DNA of 64,000 bases from Hyaloperonospora brassicae (lineage: Eukaryota; Oomycota; Peronosporomycetes; Peronosporales; Peronosporaceae), in contig CANTFL010001211.1 in assembly GCA_947650285.1 (NCBI GenBank), positions 124,001-188,000 of the forward strand, read 5' to 3'. Position numbers and translations under genes: made by a program. Each line of letters begins with the position of its first letter. The first letter of the stretch is position 1. The notes beneath the pieces are model-generated. The model saw only the letters and a list, made by a program, of their open reading frames with translations. It was not told where the DNA came from and searched no databases. Below, one piece after another: positions 50,927-61,870 of the stretch.

Positions 50927-52672
50927 ATGCCCCGAGCCGCCTCCGACACGGACGCCCAGCACCGCCGCGCCAAACTCCGTCCGCCGTGGCCCGCGCCCGC
51001 GTCCACGTGCGCCGCCCACACGCGCCCCGAGTCCCTGCGCGCCCGCGACGAGCAGGAGGTGCTCGACGTGCTGCGCGCGCAGTTCCGCCACGAGCAGCGC
51101 GTGACGTCGGACGACGTGCGGTTCGTCGTGCGCGCGGTCGCCAGTCACGAGGGCGCCGCCGACCTGCCGCCCGACTTTCCCTCCACGCGCTGGATCCTCG
51201 CGTTCAAGCGGGCGCACGGCTTTGCGCCGCCTGCCACGAGCGCCGCGTCCCGCGGGCCCGAGCGCCGTCTCAACGCGGACAGCCGCAGCAGTCGCCACGT
51301 CGGCCGCAGCAGCAGCTGCAGCAGTGACGACGACGACGACCACCGCGACGCGACCAGCGGCGGCCCGTGCGCGAGTCGCTTCGCACTGGTGCACGCGCCC
51401 CACGAGGACGCGCGAGGCGGCGGCAGACGCGGCCCACTGGACGTCCGCGACGCGCCGCTGCTGCAGCGCACGCGCCGACAGCAACACGAGCGGCGGTCGC
51501 TCGTCGTGCACGGCCGGCGCGTCGGCGCTGCGTGGCCGCCGTGCGACCAGACGACGTGGGACCGCGAAGACGTGGGCTCGAACGCCAGCAGCGGGAGCGG
51601 CGACAGCGAGAACGGCGCGACGACAGGCGACAGCAGCAGCAGCAGCAGTAGCAGTGCTGGTGGCGTCGCCTCGTCTGTGGCCGTGGACAGAGACGGCACC
51701 GCCAGCTGCAGAGAGGTCGGCGGGGGACACCACCGGGACGCTGTCGCTGTCGCGGCCGCTGCCGTTGCTGCTGCTACGATCCCGAGCGGCGGCTGCAGCA
51801 GCAGCACGAGCGGCAGCAGCGGCAACAGCAGCAGCAGCAGCAGCAGCACGAGACATGGGTACAAACTGAGCCACACGGTGCCGTCCGAGACGTGGGAAAA
51901 GGCCATTGTGGCCGTCGAGCAGCAGGGAATGAGTCTGCGCGCGGCGGCCAAAGTCTACGGCGTGCACTTTGCCGCGCTCCACCGCCGCGTGAAGAAGCGG
52001 GCGCAGGAAGGCCAGTCGTCCAAGGCCACGACCGGGTACTTCCACCAGCGAGACGAGACCGGCATCATGCGCGTCGTCGTGGCCCGCGCCGAGCTGGGCG
52101 TGCTCATGACGTTCGACGAGCTCATGAACCTCGTGGAGGCCGCGGCGCTGCGGAAGCTGCCCGACATCTCGGTCAAGCACGCGCGCCACTTGATGGTGCG
52201 CTTCCAGTCCCGCAACGAGCAGGCGATCCGACACCTGATCGTGGACTGGCCCCCGCCCGTGGCGGCCGTGTCGGTGGGCGTGGTCGGGAGCCACTACCAC
52301 TTGGAGCACCCCGGCTTTGTCTACGGGTCCGACTCGGAGGCGTCGTACTCCGCGAGTATGCAGCGCGCGTTCGCCACTTGTACGGCGAGTGGCGCCGTGA
52401 CGGCCGCCGTGACGACTGCACCGCTTTCGCCGTTTCTGCCGCCGCCACCGCCGTCGTCGTCGTCGCTGCCGGTTATTGGCAACAGCTGCGGTCGACCCAT
52501 GCTGCCGAGTCTGACGGTCGACCTGAACTTCCTGCGGCCGCCGATCGCACAGCCGCAACAACTGCAGCTACAGCCGTCACAGCAGCAGCATGCCGTCTTA
52601 ATGCGTGCAATCGCGCTACTCCGTGTGCTCAGCAGTCTCCGCGTCTCCACCCACTCGTGTCTCCACCCGTGA
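50927..52672 (+). CDS. CENP-B-type and psq helix-turn-helix protein (intact copy)
   Basis: A 581-residue intronless protein. Residues 40-100 (ARDEQEVLDVLRAQFRHEQ to TRWILAFKRAHGF) fit the CENP-B-type DNA-binding fold. A long linker rich in Ser, Asp and Gly follows. Residues 322-358 (TWEKAIVAVEQQGMSLRAAA and KVYGVHFAALHRRVKKR) fit a psq helix-turn-helix. Residues 378-432 (MTFDELMNLVEAAALRKLP and on) look like another CENP-B-type half. The tail is Pro/Gln-rich. Such proteins derive from pogo-like transposases; no DDE catalytic core is seen, so a role in DNA binding is inferred. The gene is duplicated in the left arm, where it is frameshifted. The last 28 residues are absent from the left copy because of a one-base difference, so the true C-terminus is uncertain. 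Confidence 0.72.
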   Translation: MPRAASDTDAQHRRAKLRPPWPAPASTCAAHTRPESLRARDEQEVLDVLRAQFRHEQRVTSDDVRFVVRAVASHEGAADLPPDFPSTRWILAFKRAHGFAPPATSAASRGPERRLNADSRSSRHVGRSSSCSSDDDDDHRDATSGGPCASRFALVHAPHEDARGGGRRGPLDVRDAPLLQRTRRQQHERRSLVVHGRRVGAAWPPCDQTTWDREDVGSNASSGSGDSENGATTGDSSSSSSSSAGGVASSVAVDRDGTASCREVGGGHHRDAVAVAAAAVAAATIPSGGCSSSTSGSSGNSSSSSSSTRHGYKLSHTVPSETWEKAIVAVEQQGMSLRAAAKVYGVHFAALHRRVKKRAQEGQSSKATTGYFHQRDETGIMRVVVARAELGVLMTFDELMNLVEAAALRKLPDISVKHARHLMVRFQSRNEQAIRHLIVDWPPPVAAVSVGVVGSHYHLEHPGFVYGSDSEASYSASMQRAFATCTASGAVTAAVTTAPLSPFLPPPPPSSSSLPVIGNSCGRPMLPSLTVDLNFLRPPIAQPQQLQLQPSQQQHAVLMRAIALLRVLSSLRVSTHSCLHP

Positions 52673-53102
52673 CGTTTGTATGAGGCCGACGACTTGGCGC
52701 AGTTGTCGGTCGAGGGCTATTGTAAATTAATGTGAGCGAGTGGCCGCGCGCGCACTCTGATGATCAATGACAAAACATGTGCTACTTTCTGCATCCTCCA
52801 CGTCAATCGTTTTGACACGGCACTACGCCATCCCACTGCGTGTGGTTGTGGTTGGGATCAGGAGGCGAGTGCTCCACGGCCGACTATGACGTCGTTTGCC
52901 ACAACGACGACCGGACCGTCCGACCAGCGCGCCGCTGACAAGACGACAGCTCGAGCAAAAGGACAAGAAGTGCTCGAAAGTTGCAGCTATGCAAACAGCT
53001 GCACAAGCAGTCGACTCGAAGGCCATCGAACGTGCGCTCGCTGCCAGCCAGTCACAGGCAGTCGTTCGAGAACGCATCATGAACACGTACGCACGCGCGC
53101 AG

Positions 53103-53423
53103 TGGATTAACAATTACATGTTGTGCGGTAATTAATTGGCTGTCGGACGTTGTCTAGAACAATCGGTCGAGATGTTTACGCGCGGGTCGGCCGCTCTATG
53201 CATTACCGTGCGCTCGAACCATCTGGAACGATCGAGACGTAGCCGAGACGAACGCGTCTCTCAAGCGTCAGGGCGGACAAGTTGTTGGAACCACATGGCA
53301 GTTAGGCACACAATTACATCACTTCGAAAGTTGCCTTGTAAACAACAACCGCTTCAACTATACCATCCAAACACGCGTTTGGAGCTCTCGAAACTACAGC
53401 TTTCTCGCACTTGACCCAACAGA
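53103..53423 (+). promoter_or_regulatory. right Hsp70 upstream region
   Basis: About 320 bp unlike the left Hsp70 promoter. It has scattered GAA and TTC triplets (for example near 53219-53231 and 53325) but no perfect three-unit heat-shock element, and no copy of the TCTCACTTTTGAAT core. Any heat control would differ from the left gene. Confidence 0.55.
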
Positions 53424-55418
53424 ATGACGCAAACCGTTTCTGGCTACTCTGTCGGCATCGACCTCGGCACGACGTACTCGTGCGTCGGCGTGTGGCAGAA
53501 CGACCGCGTGGAGATCATCGCTAACGACCAGGGCAACCGCACGACGCCGTCGTACGTGGCGTTCACGGACACGGAGCGTCTGATCGGCGACGCGGCCAAG
53601 AACCAAGTGGCGATGAACGCGCACAACACGGTGTTCGACGCCAAGCGCCTGATTGGGCGCAAGTTCTCGGACCCGGTCGTGCAGGCCGACGTGAAGCACT
53701 GGCCGTTCAAGCTGACGTCGGGCGCCGGCGACAAGCCGCAGATCACGGTGCAGTTCAAGGGCGAGTCGAAGACGTTCCAGCCCGAGGAGATTTCGTCCAT
53801 GGTGCTCATCAAGATGCGCGAAGTGGCCGAGGCGTTCATCGGCAAAGAGGTGAAGAACGCGGTGATTACTGTGCCGGCCTACTTTAACGACTCGCAGCGC
53901 CAGGCGACGAAAGACGCCGGCGCCATTGCCGGCCTCAACGTGCTCCGGATCATCAACGAGCCGACGGCGGCGGCCATCGCCTACGGTCTGGACAAGAAGG
54001 GCGGCGAGCGCAACGTGCTGATCTTTGACTTGGGCGGCGGCACGTTCGACGTGTCGCTGCTGAGCATTGAGGACGGCATCTTTGAGGTGAAGGCGACGGC
54101 GGGCGACACGCACTTGGGCGGCGAGGACTTTGACAACCGCCTCGTGGACCACTTTACGCAGGAGTTCAAGCGCAAGCACCGCAAGGACATTACCGAGAAC
54201 CAGCGCGCGCTGCGTCGGTTGCGCACGGCGTGCGAGCGCGCGAAGCGGACGCTGTCGTCGTCGGCGCAGGCGTACATTGAGATCGACTCGCTGTTCGACG
54301 GCATTGACTTCAACTCGACCATCACGCGCGCGCGGTTCGAAGACATGTGCGGCGACTACTTCCGCAAGACGATGGAGCCGGTGGAGAAGGTGCTGCGCGA
54401 CGCGAAGCTGTCGAAGAGTCAGGTGCACGAGGTGGTGCTCGTGGGCGGCTCGACGCGCATCCCGAAGGTGCAGCAGCTGCTGTCGGACTTTTTCAACGGC
54501 AAAGAGCCCAACAAGTCGATCAACCCGGACGAGGCGGTCGCGTACGGCGCGACGGTGCAGGCGGCCATCCTGAGCGGCAACGACTCGTCCGAGAAGCTGC
54601 AGGACCTGTTGCTGCTGGACGTGACGCCGCTGTCGCTCGGTCTCGAGACGGCGGGCGGCGTCATGACGACGCTGATTGCGCGCAACACGACGGTGCCGAC
54701 GAAGAAGTCGCAGACGTTCTCGACGTACGCGGACAACCAGCCGGGCGTGCTGATCCAGGTGTTTGAAGGCGAGCGGTCGATGACGCGCGACAACAATCTG
54801 CTGGGCAAGTTCAACTTGGACGGCATTCCGCCCATGCCCCGCGGCGTGCCGCAGATCGACGTGACGTTCGACATTGACGCGAACGGCATTCTGAACGTGT
54901 CGGCCGTGGAGAAGTCGACGGGGAAGGAGAACAAGATCACGATCACGAACGACAAGGGCCGTCTGTCGCAGGCGGACATTGACCGCATGGTGTCGGAGGC
55001 CGAGAAGTACAAGTCGGAGGACGAGGCGAACAAGATCCGCATTGAAGCGAAGAACGCGCTGGAGAACTACGCGTACAACTTGCGCAACACGCTGAACGAC
55101 GAGAAGCTGAAGGATCAGATCTCGGAGGACGACAAGAAGGCGATCGAGGACAAGGTGACGGAGACGATCAACTGGCTCGACGCGAACCAGTCGGCCGAGA
55201 AGGAGGAGTACGAGGCCAAGCAGAAGGAGGTCGAGGGCGTGGCCAACCCGATCTTGCAGAAGATGTACGCTGCGGCGGGTGGCGCTCCTGGAGCCGGTGG
55301 TATGCCTGGCGGTATGCCCGGTGGTATGCCCGGTGGTATGCCCGGTGGTATGCCAGGGGCCGGTGCCCCGCCTGCTGGAGGTGCAGACCAGGGTCCCAAG
55401 ATCGAAGAGGTGGATTGA
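53424..55418 (+). CDS. cytosolic Hsp70 (right copy)
   Basis: A 664-residue intronless Hsp70 with the same motifs as the left copy: [39 protein letters not shown], a GGMP repeat tail one unit shorter, and terminal EEVD. It starts [10 protein letters not shown] few synonymous differences cluster in the first 120 bases; most of the rest appears identical in DNA, including third positions. The flanks on both sides are unrelated to the left gene. This fits gene conversion acting on the coding region, or strong recent homogenisation. It is oriented away from the left copy, at the outer end of the right arm. Stop codon TGA. Confidence 0.97.
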   Translation: MTQTVSGYSVGIDLGTTYSCVGVWQNDRVEIIANDQGNRTTPSYVAFTDTERLIGDAAKNQVAMNAHNTVFDAKRLIGRKFSDPVVQADVKHWPFKLTSGAGDKPQITVQFKGESKTFQPEEISSMVLIKMREVAEAFIGKEVKNAVITVPAYFNDSQRQATKDAGAIAGLNVLRIINEPTAAAIAYGLDKKGGERNVLIFDLGGGTFDVSLLSIEDGIFEVKATAGDTHLGGEDFDNRLVDHFTQEFKRKHRKDITENQRALRRLRTACERAKRTLSSSAQAYIEIDSLFDGIDFNSTITRARFEDMCGDYFRKTMEPVEKVLRDAKLSKSQVHEVVLVGGSTRIPKVQQLLSDFFNGKEPNKSINPDEAVAYGATVQAAILSGNDSSEKLQDLLLLDVTPLSLGLETAGGVMTTLIARNTTVPTKKSQTFSTYADNQPGVLIQVFEGERSMTRDNNLLGKFNLDGIPPMPRGVPQIDVTFDIDANGILNVSAVEKSTGKENKITITNDKGRLSQADIDRMVSEAEKYKSEDEANKIRIEAKNALENYAYNLRNTLNDEKLKDQISEDDKKAIEDKVTETINWLDANQSAEKEEYEAKQKEVEGVANPILQKMYAAAGGAPGAGGMPGGMPGGMPGGMPGGMPGAGAPPAGGADQGPKIEEVD

Positions 55419-57779
55419 GCTCTCAAGAAGAAGTTGCAGTGCATAATAGTAGGTTGGCGAGGAATGACGGCAAGTGTATGCCTCTTTGACGACTACGTAG
55501 ATGACTGAAAGTGGACCGTTGTTCAGGAAGTAGTCGTAATGAAGTTTGTGGTGATGCATCGCTGTAGTGTTGAAGCATTGCAGTCTGGTTGACACAGTAT
55601 AACTACTGGAAGGCATGTGCGCAGCATTTACATTGCGTGGGCGCAAGAAGTGCGACCGACAAGTTTTCTTCGCATTGAACGAAGAGTGTATTGTCCCCAA
55701 AGTTGGTAACCCACACTTGTTGATCACACGCTGTGCGTTGGCTGACAAAGGAGGAGATGCCTAGTCGTCTACATACCTGCTATGGTATGCAAGATGTCGT
55801 CTGAAATGTCCTACGTCAGGACATATTGCCGGGGACGGGCGCTGGTCGTGGCTGAATTTTGTAGAAGTCGGATGCCCATGTGGATCTTGATTTTAGTTAT
55901 CCGACACAATCGCGCGGACAACTCCTACCTACTGCCAGTGCTGTTGCTCGGTGTTCGTATCGATGCGCTCGTGACTGGAAGAGACGGCTTCCCTCGAAGT
56001 AACGCCGCGTGTTGCTCTACCCACAGATGCACTCGGCAAACGAAAAACGAGTCGAGCCTAATGTGCTGAGATGGAATTTGTCTCTGCGGCATTGACACCG
56101 TCTCGATAGCGATTGTTTAGACGATTTCGCAGTCGTTGTGGTAGCGATAGAACTTGGCGACGTGCGCACTATCTACAGTGGACGCCACGAAGCCCCCGAC
56201 TCCTTCGCGCGTCTAGTGTCGTATGCACAGGCTCCAACACGCTCGTGGGTTCACACGATTTCATTAATGTATGCTGATGTCTGTTTCCACTCTCCTTGCT
56301 TTGCACTAGTTTGTTGCAGCTATTGCCGACCGAGCGGCTGGAATGATATTGATCCAACTGTTCGGTCGCGATCCGACAACGTGTCCAGGCTTGGTACTCA
56401 GTGAGATTATTCGGGCGGTTCTAGACCTTCGAAGGGCGTTGATGTGCTGCCGCTGTAAGTCATCGATCCGTCAGCACCATCTCCGTAAAGCGGGTAAGCC
56501 GCGTCTGTAGTGCCAGCCAAAGCATACAGTTTTGATGATCAATTGCCCGCCACATCATGGAGTTCAGGTACGGACGGTGTGTAGTTCAGTACACTCCACG
56601 AAAAGCGACGGAGTAGTGGGCGTGCGACAAAACTTAGCTATTGGACAGCTCACGTCTTTTGCAAGTGGAATCGCTCGCGGAAGAGCTTCTGCGTTTCGCC
56701 CCACGAATGCGAATACAATCCGTCAGCACACGGTAGGATCCTGATTGCAGACGCTGTGGATAAAGTTAGGTCCCGCCGTGTACCAAAACCTAAACTGCTG
56801 TCGACTCGTGTCCACAGATGGCATACCGAAGTGGCAGTCGTTGACGTTATGTTAGTTGCGGCTCAGTTAGTTCTGTATCAATTGCAATGTATTGTGAAGT
56901 GGACAGGATCGCGATCATCGATCGCCGTAATTTATGGTGCGCGAGTTGCGGGGAGTCCTCCCTGGGTTGGAATCGTAGCTACAAAATCGTTAAATTATCA
57001 TTCCAGTAAGACCGCTTCCAGAAGCAGGTGATCGCCGCCAACCTGGAATCGGAGACGTCTTTGTTGGTTGGGATTTCGATGGCATGACAATACCCCCTCC
57101 GGCCATCCGACAAATAATTCGCCCAATATAAGAGAAACTGAGTATTGTAGATTGCTCGTTCTACTATCCAACACTATGAACGCAGTTTTGCTCATCCGAT
57201 ATCAATATCTTTGTTGAAAGTATTTTTGCATTCAACTTTAAGCTAAAAAGACAAAAATATTCTTAAATTTCGCGAAATTGATATTTGCATGCGATGCAAG
57301 CACTTACAAGGTAAATTGCATGAGCAAACCTCATTACCAGTACCACAAATGTACAAAAGTCCCAAAATTAGTACTATACTCAACTCAAGTACATAAAGCA
57401 TAAAGAAATAGTATTGATCCCATTTTATGCTTAACTGCAACATAGAATAAGAAACTTCTTGATTTCTAACGAGTCTTTCCAATTTGATAGTCAACTGTCA
57501 CACAATGGTCGCAAAAGCTCCATTTTACCAACGCTCGTTCACTTATCATTTGCGCCCTCGCGCCGATGTGCCCATTCGCAGTGAGAAGATCGCGTCTGAG
57601 CCCCGTCTATAAGAAATGCCTGTTTATAAACGATGTGTCAGTCATTGTTATGTTACAGGTTCAACGGATAGAACATGTGATGGTGACACATGACTGGTCG
57701 AGTCCACAAAATCTTGACAGATGGTTGAACGAGGCTACGAGGGTGACAGATGGTGCGACAAGGCAACGACAGTGACAGG
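55419..57779. other. intergenic, becoming AT-rich; no gene supported
   Basis: About 2.4 kb after the right Hsp70. The first half has overlapping short open frames without recognisable domains; from about 57000 the DNA is clearly AT-richer, as in the repeat region that follows. It may contain the start of the copia 5' LTR or older repeats. Confidence 0.45.
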
Positions 57780-58321
57780 TGTCGTGTAACGGGGTTACAC
57801 GTCGACTGGTAGTCGACAATAGGTGTGGTACACACAAGGGATGGGATCCCCTTTAAAGTAATATTGGAACGCAAGTATCAATTGTTGAAGACTGATGTCT
57901 GTCAATGATTGATTACAAGATCATTTAATGGGTTTATTTAGGACATGAGCGAGTAGGTTAATTACGTTGTTCTAAGGTGTTCTTCTAGGTTAAAAGAAGA
58001 AATAAAATTCAGTTCCCATTTTGATCCGAAAGACACGTGCCTCTTTCAGGCGTCTTGCGATCGTTAAGGAGGTAGCAACGCCTTGTTAAGACATCTACTC
58101 CTTGTGCACTCTGTGCGTTTAATTTTTTGAATCGTTTGGTCCCCCTGGAACAGGGACCGTAAGCTCTCTGAGCTTGTTGACTCTTTGAGTCGGGTTCTTT
58201 GAACCACCCTTTTGCTCTCGGAGCTGTTGACTCTTTGAGTCGGGTTCGTAGAACCAATGTTGCTCATTGAGCGTTAAGTCTTCCTCTGACTTAAGGAGCT
58301 GTGTAGCTCCGCTACATGTCG
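57780..58321. mobile_element. solo LTR with 5-bp target-site duplication
   Basis: The 532-bp insert at 57785-58316 starts TGTAACGGGG and ends GCTCCGCTACA, and is flanked by perfect direct repeats TGTCG (57780-57784 and 58317-58321). Its start matches the solo LTR at 6405, and it too has hairpins just inside the start (57784-57800 and 57801-57817) and at the end (58302-58316). It contains a tandem repeat of about 44 bp (58163-58206 and 58214-58256). It lies inside or just before the 5' LTR of the copia element, so it inserted later. Confidence 0.82.
58163..58256. repeat. two-copy tandem repeat inside solo LTR
   Basis: Units 58163-58206 and 58214-58256 share TTGACTCTTTGAGTCGGGTT and flanks; each contains the palindrome ACTCTTTGAGT-like core. 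Such LTR repeats often act as enhancers, which is only inferred here. Confidence 0.7.
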
Positions 58322-58723
58322 TGACAGGATGGTGTTGGATTAGGTGGCGGGAAGAGGTAGCAATATGACCGTTAATCGACATGGCTGTTGTCGAAGAAGC
58401 GCCTCGGCCGGAGAGTGGGAACCGAACGGTACGTTTAGACGATTAGTAATGCTCGAAGAGGCGATTACTATACTAATGCGCGACTGTACGAATAGTAATT
58501 TGTGAAGGGGCAATTACCAATCCGCGATTGTACGATCAGTAATGCGCGAAAGGGCGATTACTAATGCGCGACATAGCGATTACGAATGTGCAGTTAAAGA
58601 ATCCAGTAGGCTTATAGTAGCAAAAGTAAAATATATATATAGGTCCTTAGTTTGCGAACTAAGGACCTATATATATATTCACTTTGCATTTTACCATCTA
58701 GTGCTCAGCTGCCTTTGTCTCTA
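58322..58723 (+). repeat. copia 5' LTR, 3' part
   Basis: It aligns by eye with 63440-63810: shared blocks include TAATGCGCGA, GCGACATAG, TTCACTT followed by GCA/CGCA, and CTCARCTG...TTGTCT. It contains several AATGCGCGAC...GCGATTACT units and the 48-bp palindrome at 58631-58678. The start of the LTR is uncertain because the solo LTR sits immediately upstream. Confidence 0.6.
58631..58678. repeat. perfect palindrome, 22-bp arms, TATA-rich
   Basis: Arms at 58631-58652 and 58657-58678 are exact reverse complements around a TGCG loop; they consist of (AT)5 plus AGGTCCTTAGTT. The decayed second LTR keeps only the right-hand half (near 63735-63755), so the left arm looks like an inverted duplication special to this copy, or was lost there. 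Confidence 0.9.
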
Positions 58724-58776
58724 GGTATGAGCAAAAGCCTCCTAGTTCTAACGAAGACTACGACTACGCCTTCGCT

Positions 58777-59430
58777 ATGGACGCCGCCTCGACCCCAACT
58801 GCTCGCATCATCAAATTCCAAGGGACCAACTTCCATACATGGAAGTTCAAGATGCAGATGGTTCTGGAAGAGCGCGACCTGTGGGAAGTCACAAGTGGAG
58901 AGGTCAAGCTAGAGCACTGCACCAACGCGATGGATCAAGCGACGTTCAAGAGAAAGTCGCGCAAGGCGCTGGAGATCATCTGTCTTGCGATGAAAGATTC
59001 GCAGCTGCCGCTGGTCCGCTCGGCGATTGGAGCGTACGATGCGTGACCAATACTGTAAGGGCACTACGAAAAGAAGGGTCCGGCGAACAAGCCCTTTCTT
59101 CGTCGACGCTTCTTCACGAAGATGATGGATGAAGGTGATGATGTACTGGAGCACATCAACAAGCTCAAGACTCTGGCGGAGCAGCTCGATGCGGTCGGCG
59201 CTTCGCTCAGCGAAGACGACTTGGTGATTACGCTTCTTGGTTGTCTAAGCGAGTCGTTCCAGTTTCTAATCACGGCGTTGGAGTCGCGTACCGACTTTCT
59301 GTCATGGGAACTCGTAACGTCTCGGCTAATGCATGAAGACATGAAGCGCAAAGGAACAAGGTGGCGGCGTCGACGGAGCCGCGCAAGGTCAAGGTCAAGC
59401 GTTCATGACAAGCGATCATAGCAAGCCGAA
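58777..59430 (+). pseudogene. copia gag, broken
   Basis: It begins MDAASTPTARIIKFQGTNFH, with the typical copia gag pattern (F.G.N...WK..M...L....LW.V). Stops occur at about 59044 and 59054. A second open piece (59122-59421) carries LKTLAEQLDAVGASLSEDD and LMHEDMKRK, then a basic tail. Confidence 0.75.
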
Positions 59431-59460
59431 GTAGGACGACCTGTGCAGAAGGCCAGTGCA

Positions 59461-59502
59461 TGTCACTACTGTGGCGAACAAGGACATTGGATTGCCAAGT
59501 GT
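59461..59502 (+). other. CCHC zinc knuckle of copia gag
   Basis: Reads CHYCGEQGHWIAKC, a perfect Cys-x2-Cys-x4-His-x4-Cys knuckle, followed by a stop soon after. Confidence 0.8.
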
Positions 59503-59849
59503 CCAGTGAGGATCCGCTAGAATGCGAAACGGCAGAGGCCGCAAAGAGCAAGAGTCGCGCAGGTTGAATTAGACTCTGGCGAATTTCTGCTTTCAGTTGA
59601 TGGTGATAACATCAAGCTGTGTGAAGAATGGCTGGTCTACTCGGGTTCGACTCAGCACATGACGTACTCGAAAGGGTACACGAAGAACTAACAGAAGATC
59701 TCGCTAGTGGATGCGCACTTGGCGGATGACGGCGTGGTACAAGCAGTGGGAAAGGGAGACATCATTATGTCAAAGAGGACCAAATGCGGCGTCAAGAAAG
59801 GTGTGCTTACTGGCGTGTGCTTACTGGCGTGTGGTAAATCCCCAAGTTG

Positions 59850-60560
59850 ACGCGTAACCTATTCTTTGTGGGGCGTTTTACGAAGGACATTGGCCCTGTC
59901 ACATTTGAAAGTGACGGGTGCTTTGCTCAGGCGAATAGTGTGAAGTGGCAGCTGGGTACGCGCAAGGGAAAAGGCCTATTCAAGTTATACATGACCCCGC
60001 TCATGCCCGACGAGGCAAATGTGTCAAGCTCAACCGGTTTCAATGGGACCACCAGTTCATATATCTGGCATCTTTGACTTTGCCATATTGGCCATGGCGG
60101 TCTGGACTCCATTGTCAAGAAGGGCTACGGCATTGGCATCAACATTTCGTCTTTGCAGCAGCGGTAGACGTGTCAAGGGTATGCTTTTAACAAATGAACG
60201 CGAGTGAACTTCATGTCAAAGTCCCCAGAGCGTGTAAAGAAGATGCTAAAAAAACATCCATAGCGATGTATGTGGTCCTATGCAAACAGCTACATTTGGT
60301 AGTAGCAGATACTTTGTCACGTTCATTGACGAGTATTCACACTTTTGTGTGGTGTTCTTGCTCAAGAACAAGACTGAAGTGTCGGACAAGTTTGCCGAAT
60401 TCGTCGCATTTGCAGAGACTCAGACTGGCAACCTCGTCAAGCTACTTCGAAGTGACAATGGTGGAGAGTATAAATCGCATAAGATGACAAGCTGTGCATT
60501 ATTCGTGGTATTGTACAAAACTTCACGCCTCCCACCACACCTCAACTCAGCGGAGTGGCA
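59850..60560 (+). pseudogene. copia integrase region, broken
   Basis: A frame near 59847-60077 shows the pre-integrase zinc region in part. Frame 60280-60570 carries RYFVTFIDEYSHFCVVFLLK and LVKLLRSDNGGEYKS, which supply the two catalytic aspartates. The AERIN motif with the catalytic Glu is in another frame at about 60552-60566. A later piece (60758-61060) has VRLFGC-like and KSYRFEDI motifs from the integrase C-terminal part. Confidence 0.8.
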
Positions 60561-61233
60561 GAACGGATAAACAGGTCGTTGATGGAATGCGCTCGCTGCA
60601 TGTTGAACATGCCGGATTGTCCAATTAGTTTTGGGGCGAAGCGGTCGTAACCGCTACATTTCTTCAAAACCGATGCCCAACACGTGCCACAAGTCAAGAC
60701 AAGTCGCCAAATCAAGTCTGTACCGACAAAAAAACCCACTGCTTTTAAAATCTAAAGATGTTCGGTTGTCACGCATACGTGACGGTCCCGAAGCAAAAAC
60801 GGACAAAGTTTGATGCACAGTTAGTGTATTGCCGCTTCGTAGGATACTATGAGCACGAGAAATCGTATCGATTTGAAGACATCAAGAGCCGTCGTGTATT
60901 AGTGATTCGCGACGCGACATTCATGGAAGACGTCTTCGACGGTGGGAGACGCACACAAGGAGAAGCAGAAGATGTCATTGAAAGTCAAGAAGATGATCTT
61001 ACAGGTCATGACCTTCCCTCCGTACCAATGCATCCTGACGAAGAATATGCTGCGCGATAACAAGATATGAAGCCCGGCAGTAAGTGCCATGCGCTAACCC
61101 CGTCGTTGGAACAAGCGGTGGAGATTCCGGTTTCCAAGCCGCAAAATCGGCGAATTTTTCTCAGAAACATGTCGGGAGTGGCACAAGTCGAGGACAACTT
61201 TGAGACAGCCTACGTTGTGAACGTAGTGGGAGA

Positions 61234-61870
61234 ATGCCGACAACGTTCAAGTCACTGATGGAATCCAGAAACGCGATCATTTGGAAGAAAGCGTGCGACT
61301 CGAAAATTGACTCCCTCCACAAGTTCAAGACATGGCAGTTGGTACAATTACCCATGGGTCGGAAAATTATCGGCTGCAGATGGGTATATCGAGTCAAGGA
61401 GAATCAAGATGATGAGATCGAGCATTTTAAAGCGCGCTTCGTTGCGAAGGGTTTTTTCACAAAAGTCCGGCATCGACTACGAGGAAACGTTTGCTCCAGT
61501 TGCCAAGTTCACTTCGTCTAGAGTCATTTACAGTCTTTTGCAGCCAAGCATCACCTTGATGTGCACCAGATGGATGTCAAGACTGCGTTCCTGAACGGCG
61601 AGCTAGATGAAGGCATCTACATGGCGTAACCGGACGGCTACACCGACGAATATCACGAGCATCACGTTTGCAAACTACAGCGGTCACTGTACGGACTAAA
61701 ACAAACACCGTGGATGTGGAACAAGACGATCGACAAATTCATGATCAAGACCTGATTCAAGAAATGCAAGTCCGATCACTGCATTTACATCAAGCGATAT
61801 GAGCAACACATGATCTTCGTGGCGCTCTACGTCGATCATTTAATCATCGCCAGCAGCAACAATGTTCTCC
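61234..61870 (+). pseudogene. copia reverse transcriptase, broken and truncated
   Basis: Marks include CRWVYRVKENQDDEIEHFKA, DYEETFAPVAKFTS, HQMDVKTAFLNGELDEGIYM, LYGLKQTPWMWN and ALYVDHLIIAS. A stop replaces the residue after YMA. The catalytic YVDD is YVDH. The domain ends about 30 bp later at the boundary with unrelated AT-rich DNA. Confidence 0.85.

Larger units (their letters stand above)
50362..53102 (+). repeat. right inner arm of inverted duplication
   Basis: This is the inverted, nearly identical copy of 44478-47204. It carries the intact HTH gene. Similarity ends at 53102 in GCGCGCAG; beyond it the sequence changes to an unrelated short region before the right Hsp70. Confidence 0.85.

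Noticed and set aside
59636..59656. GGGTTCGACTC, resembling a tRNA B box
   Set aside because: It lies in the copia protease coding sequence (YSGSTQH) and has no cloverleaf context.
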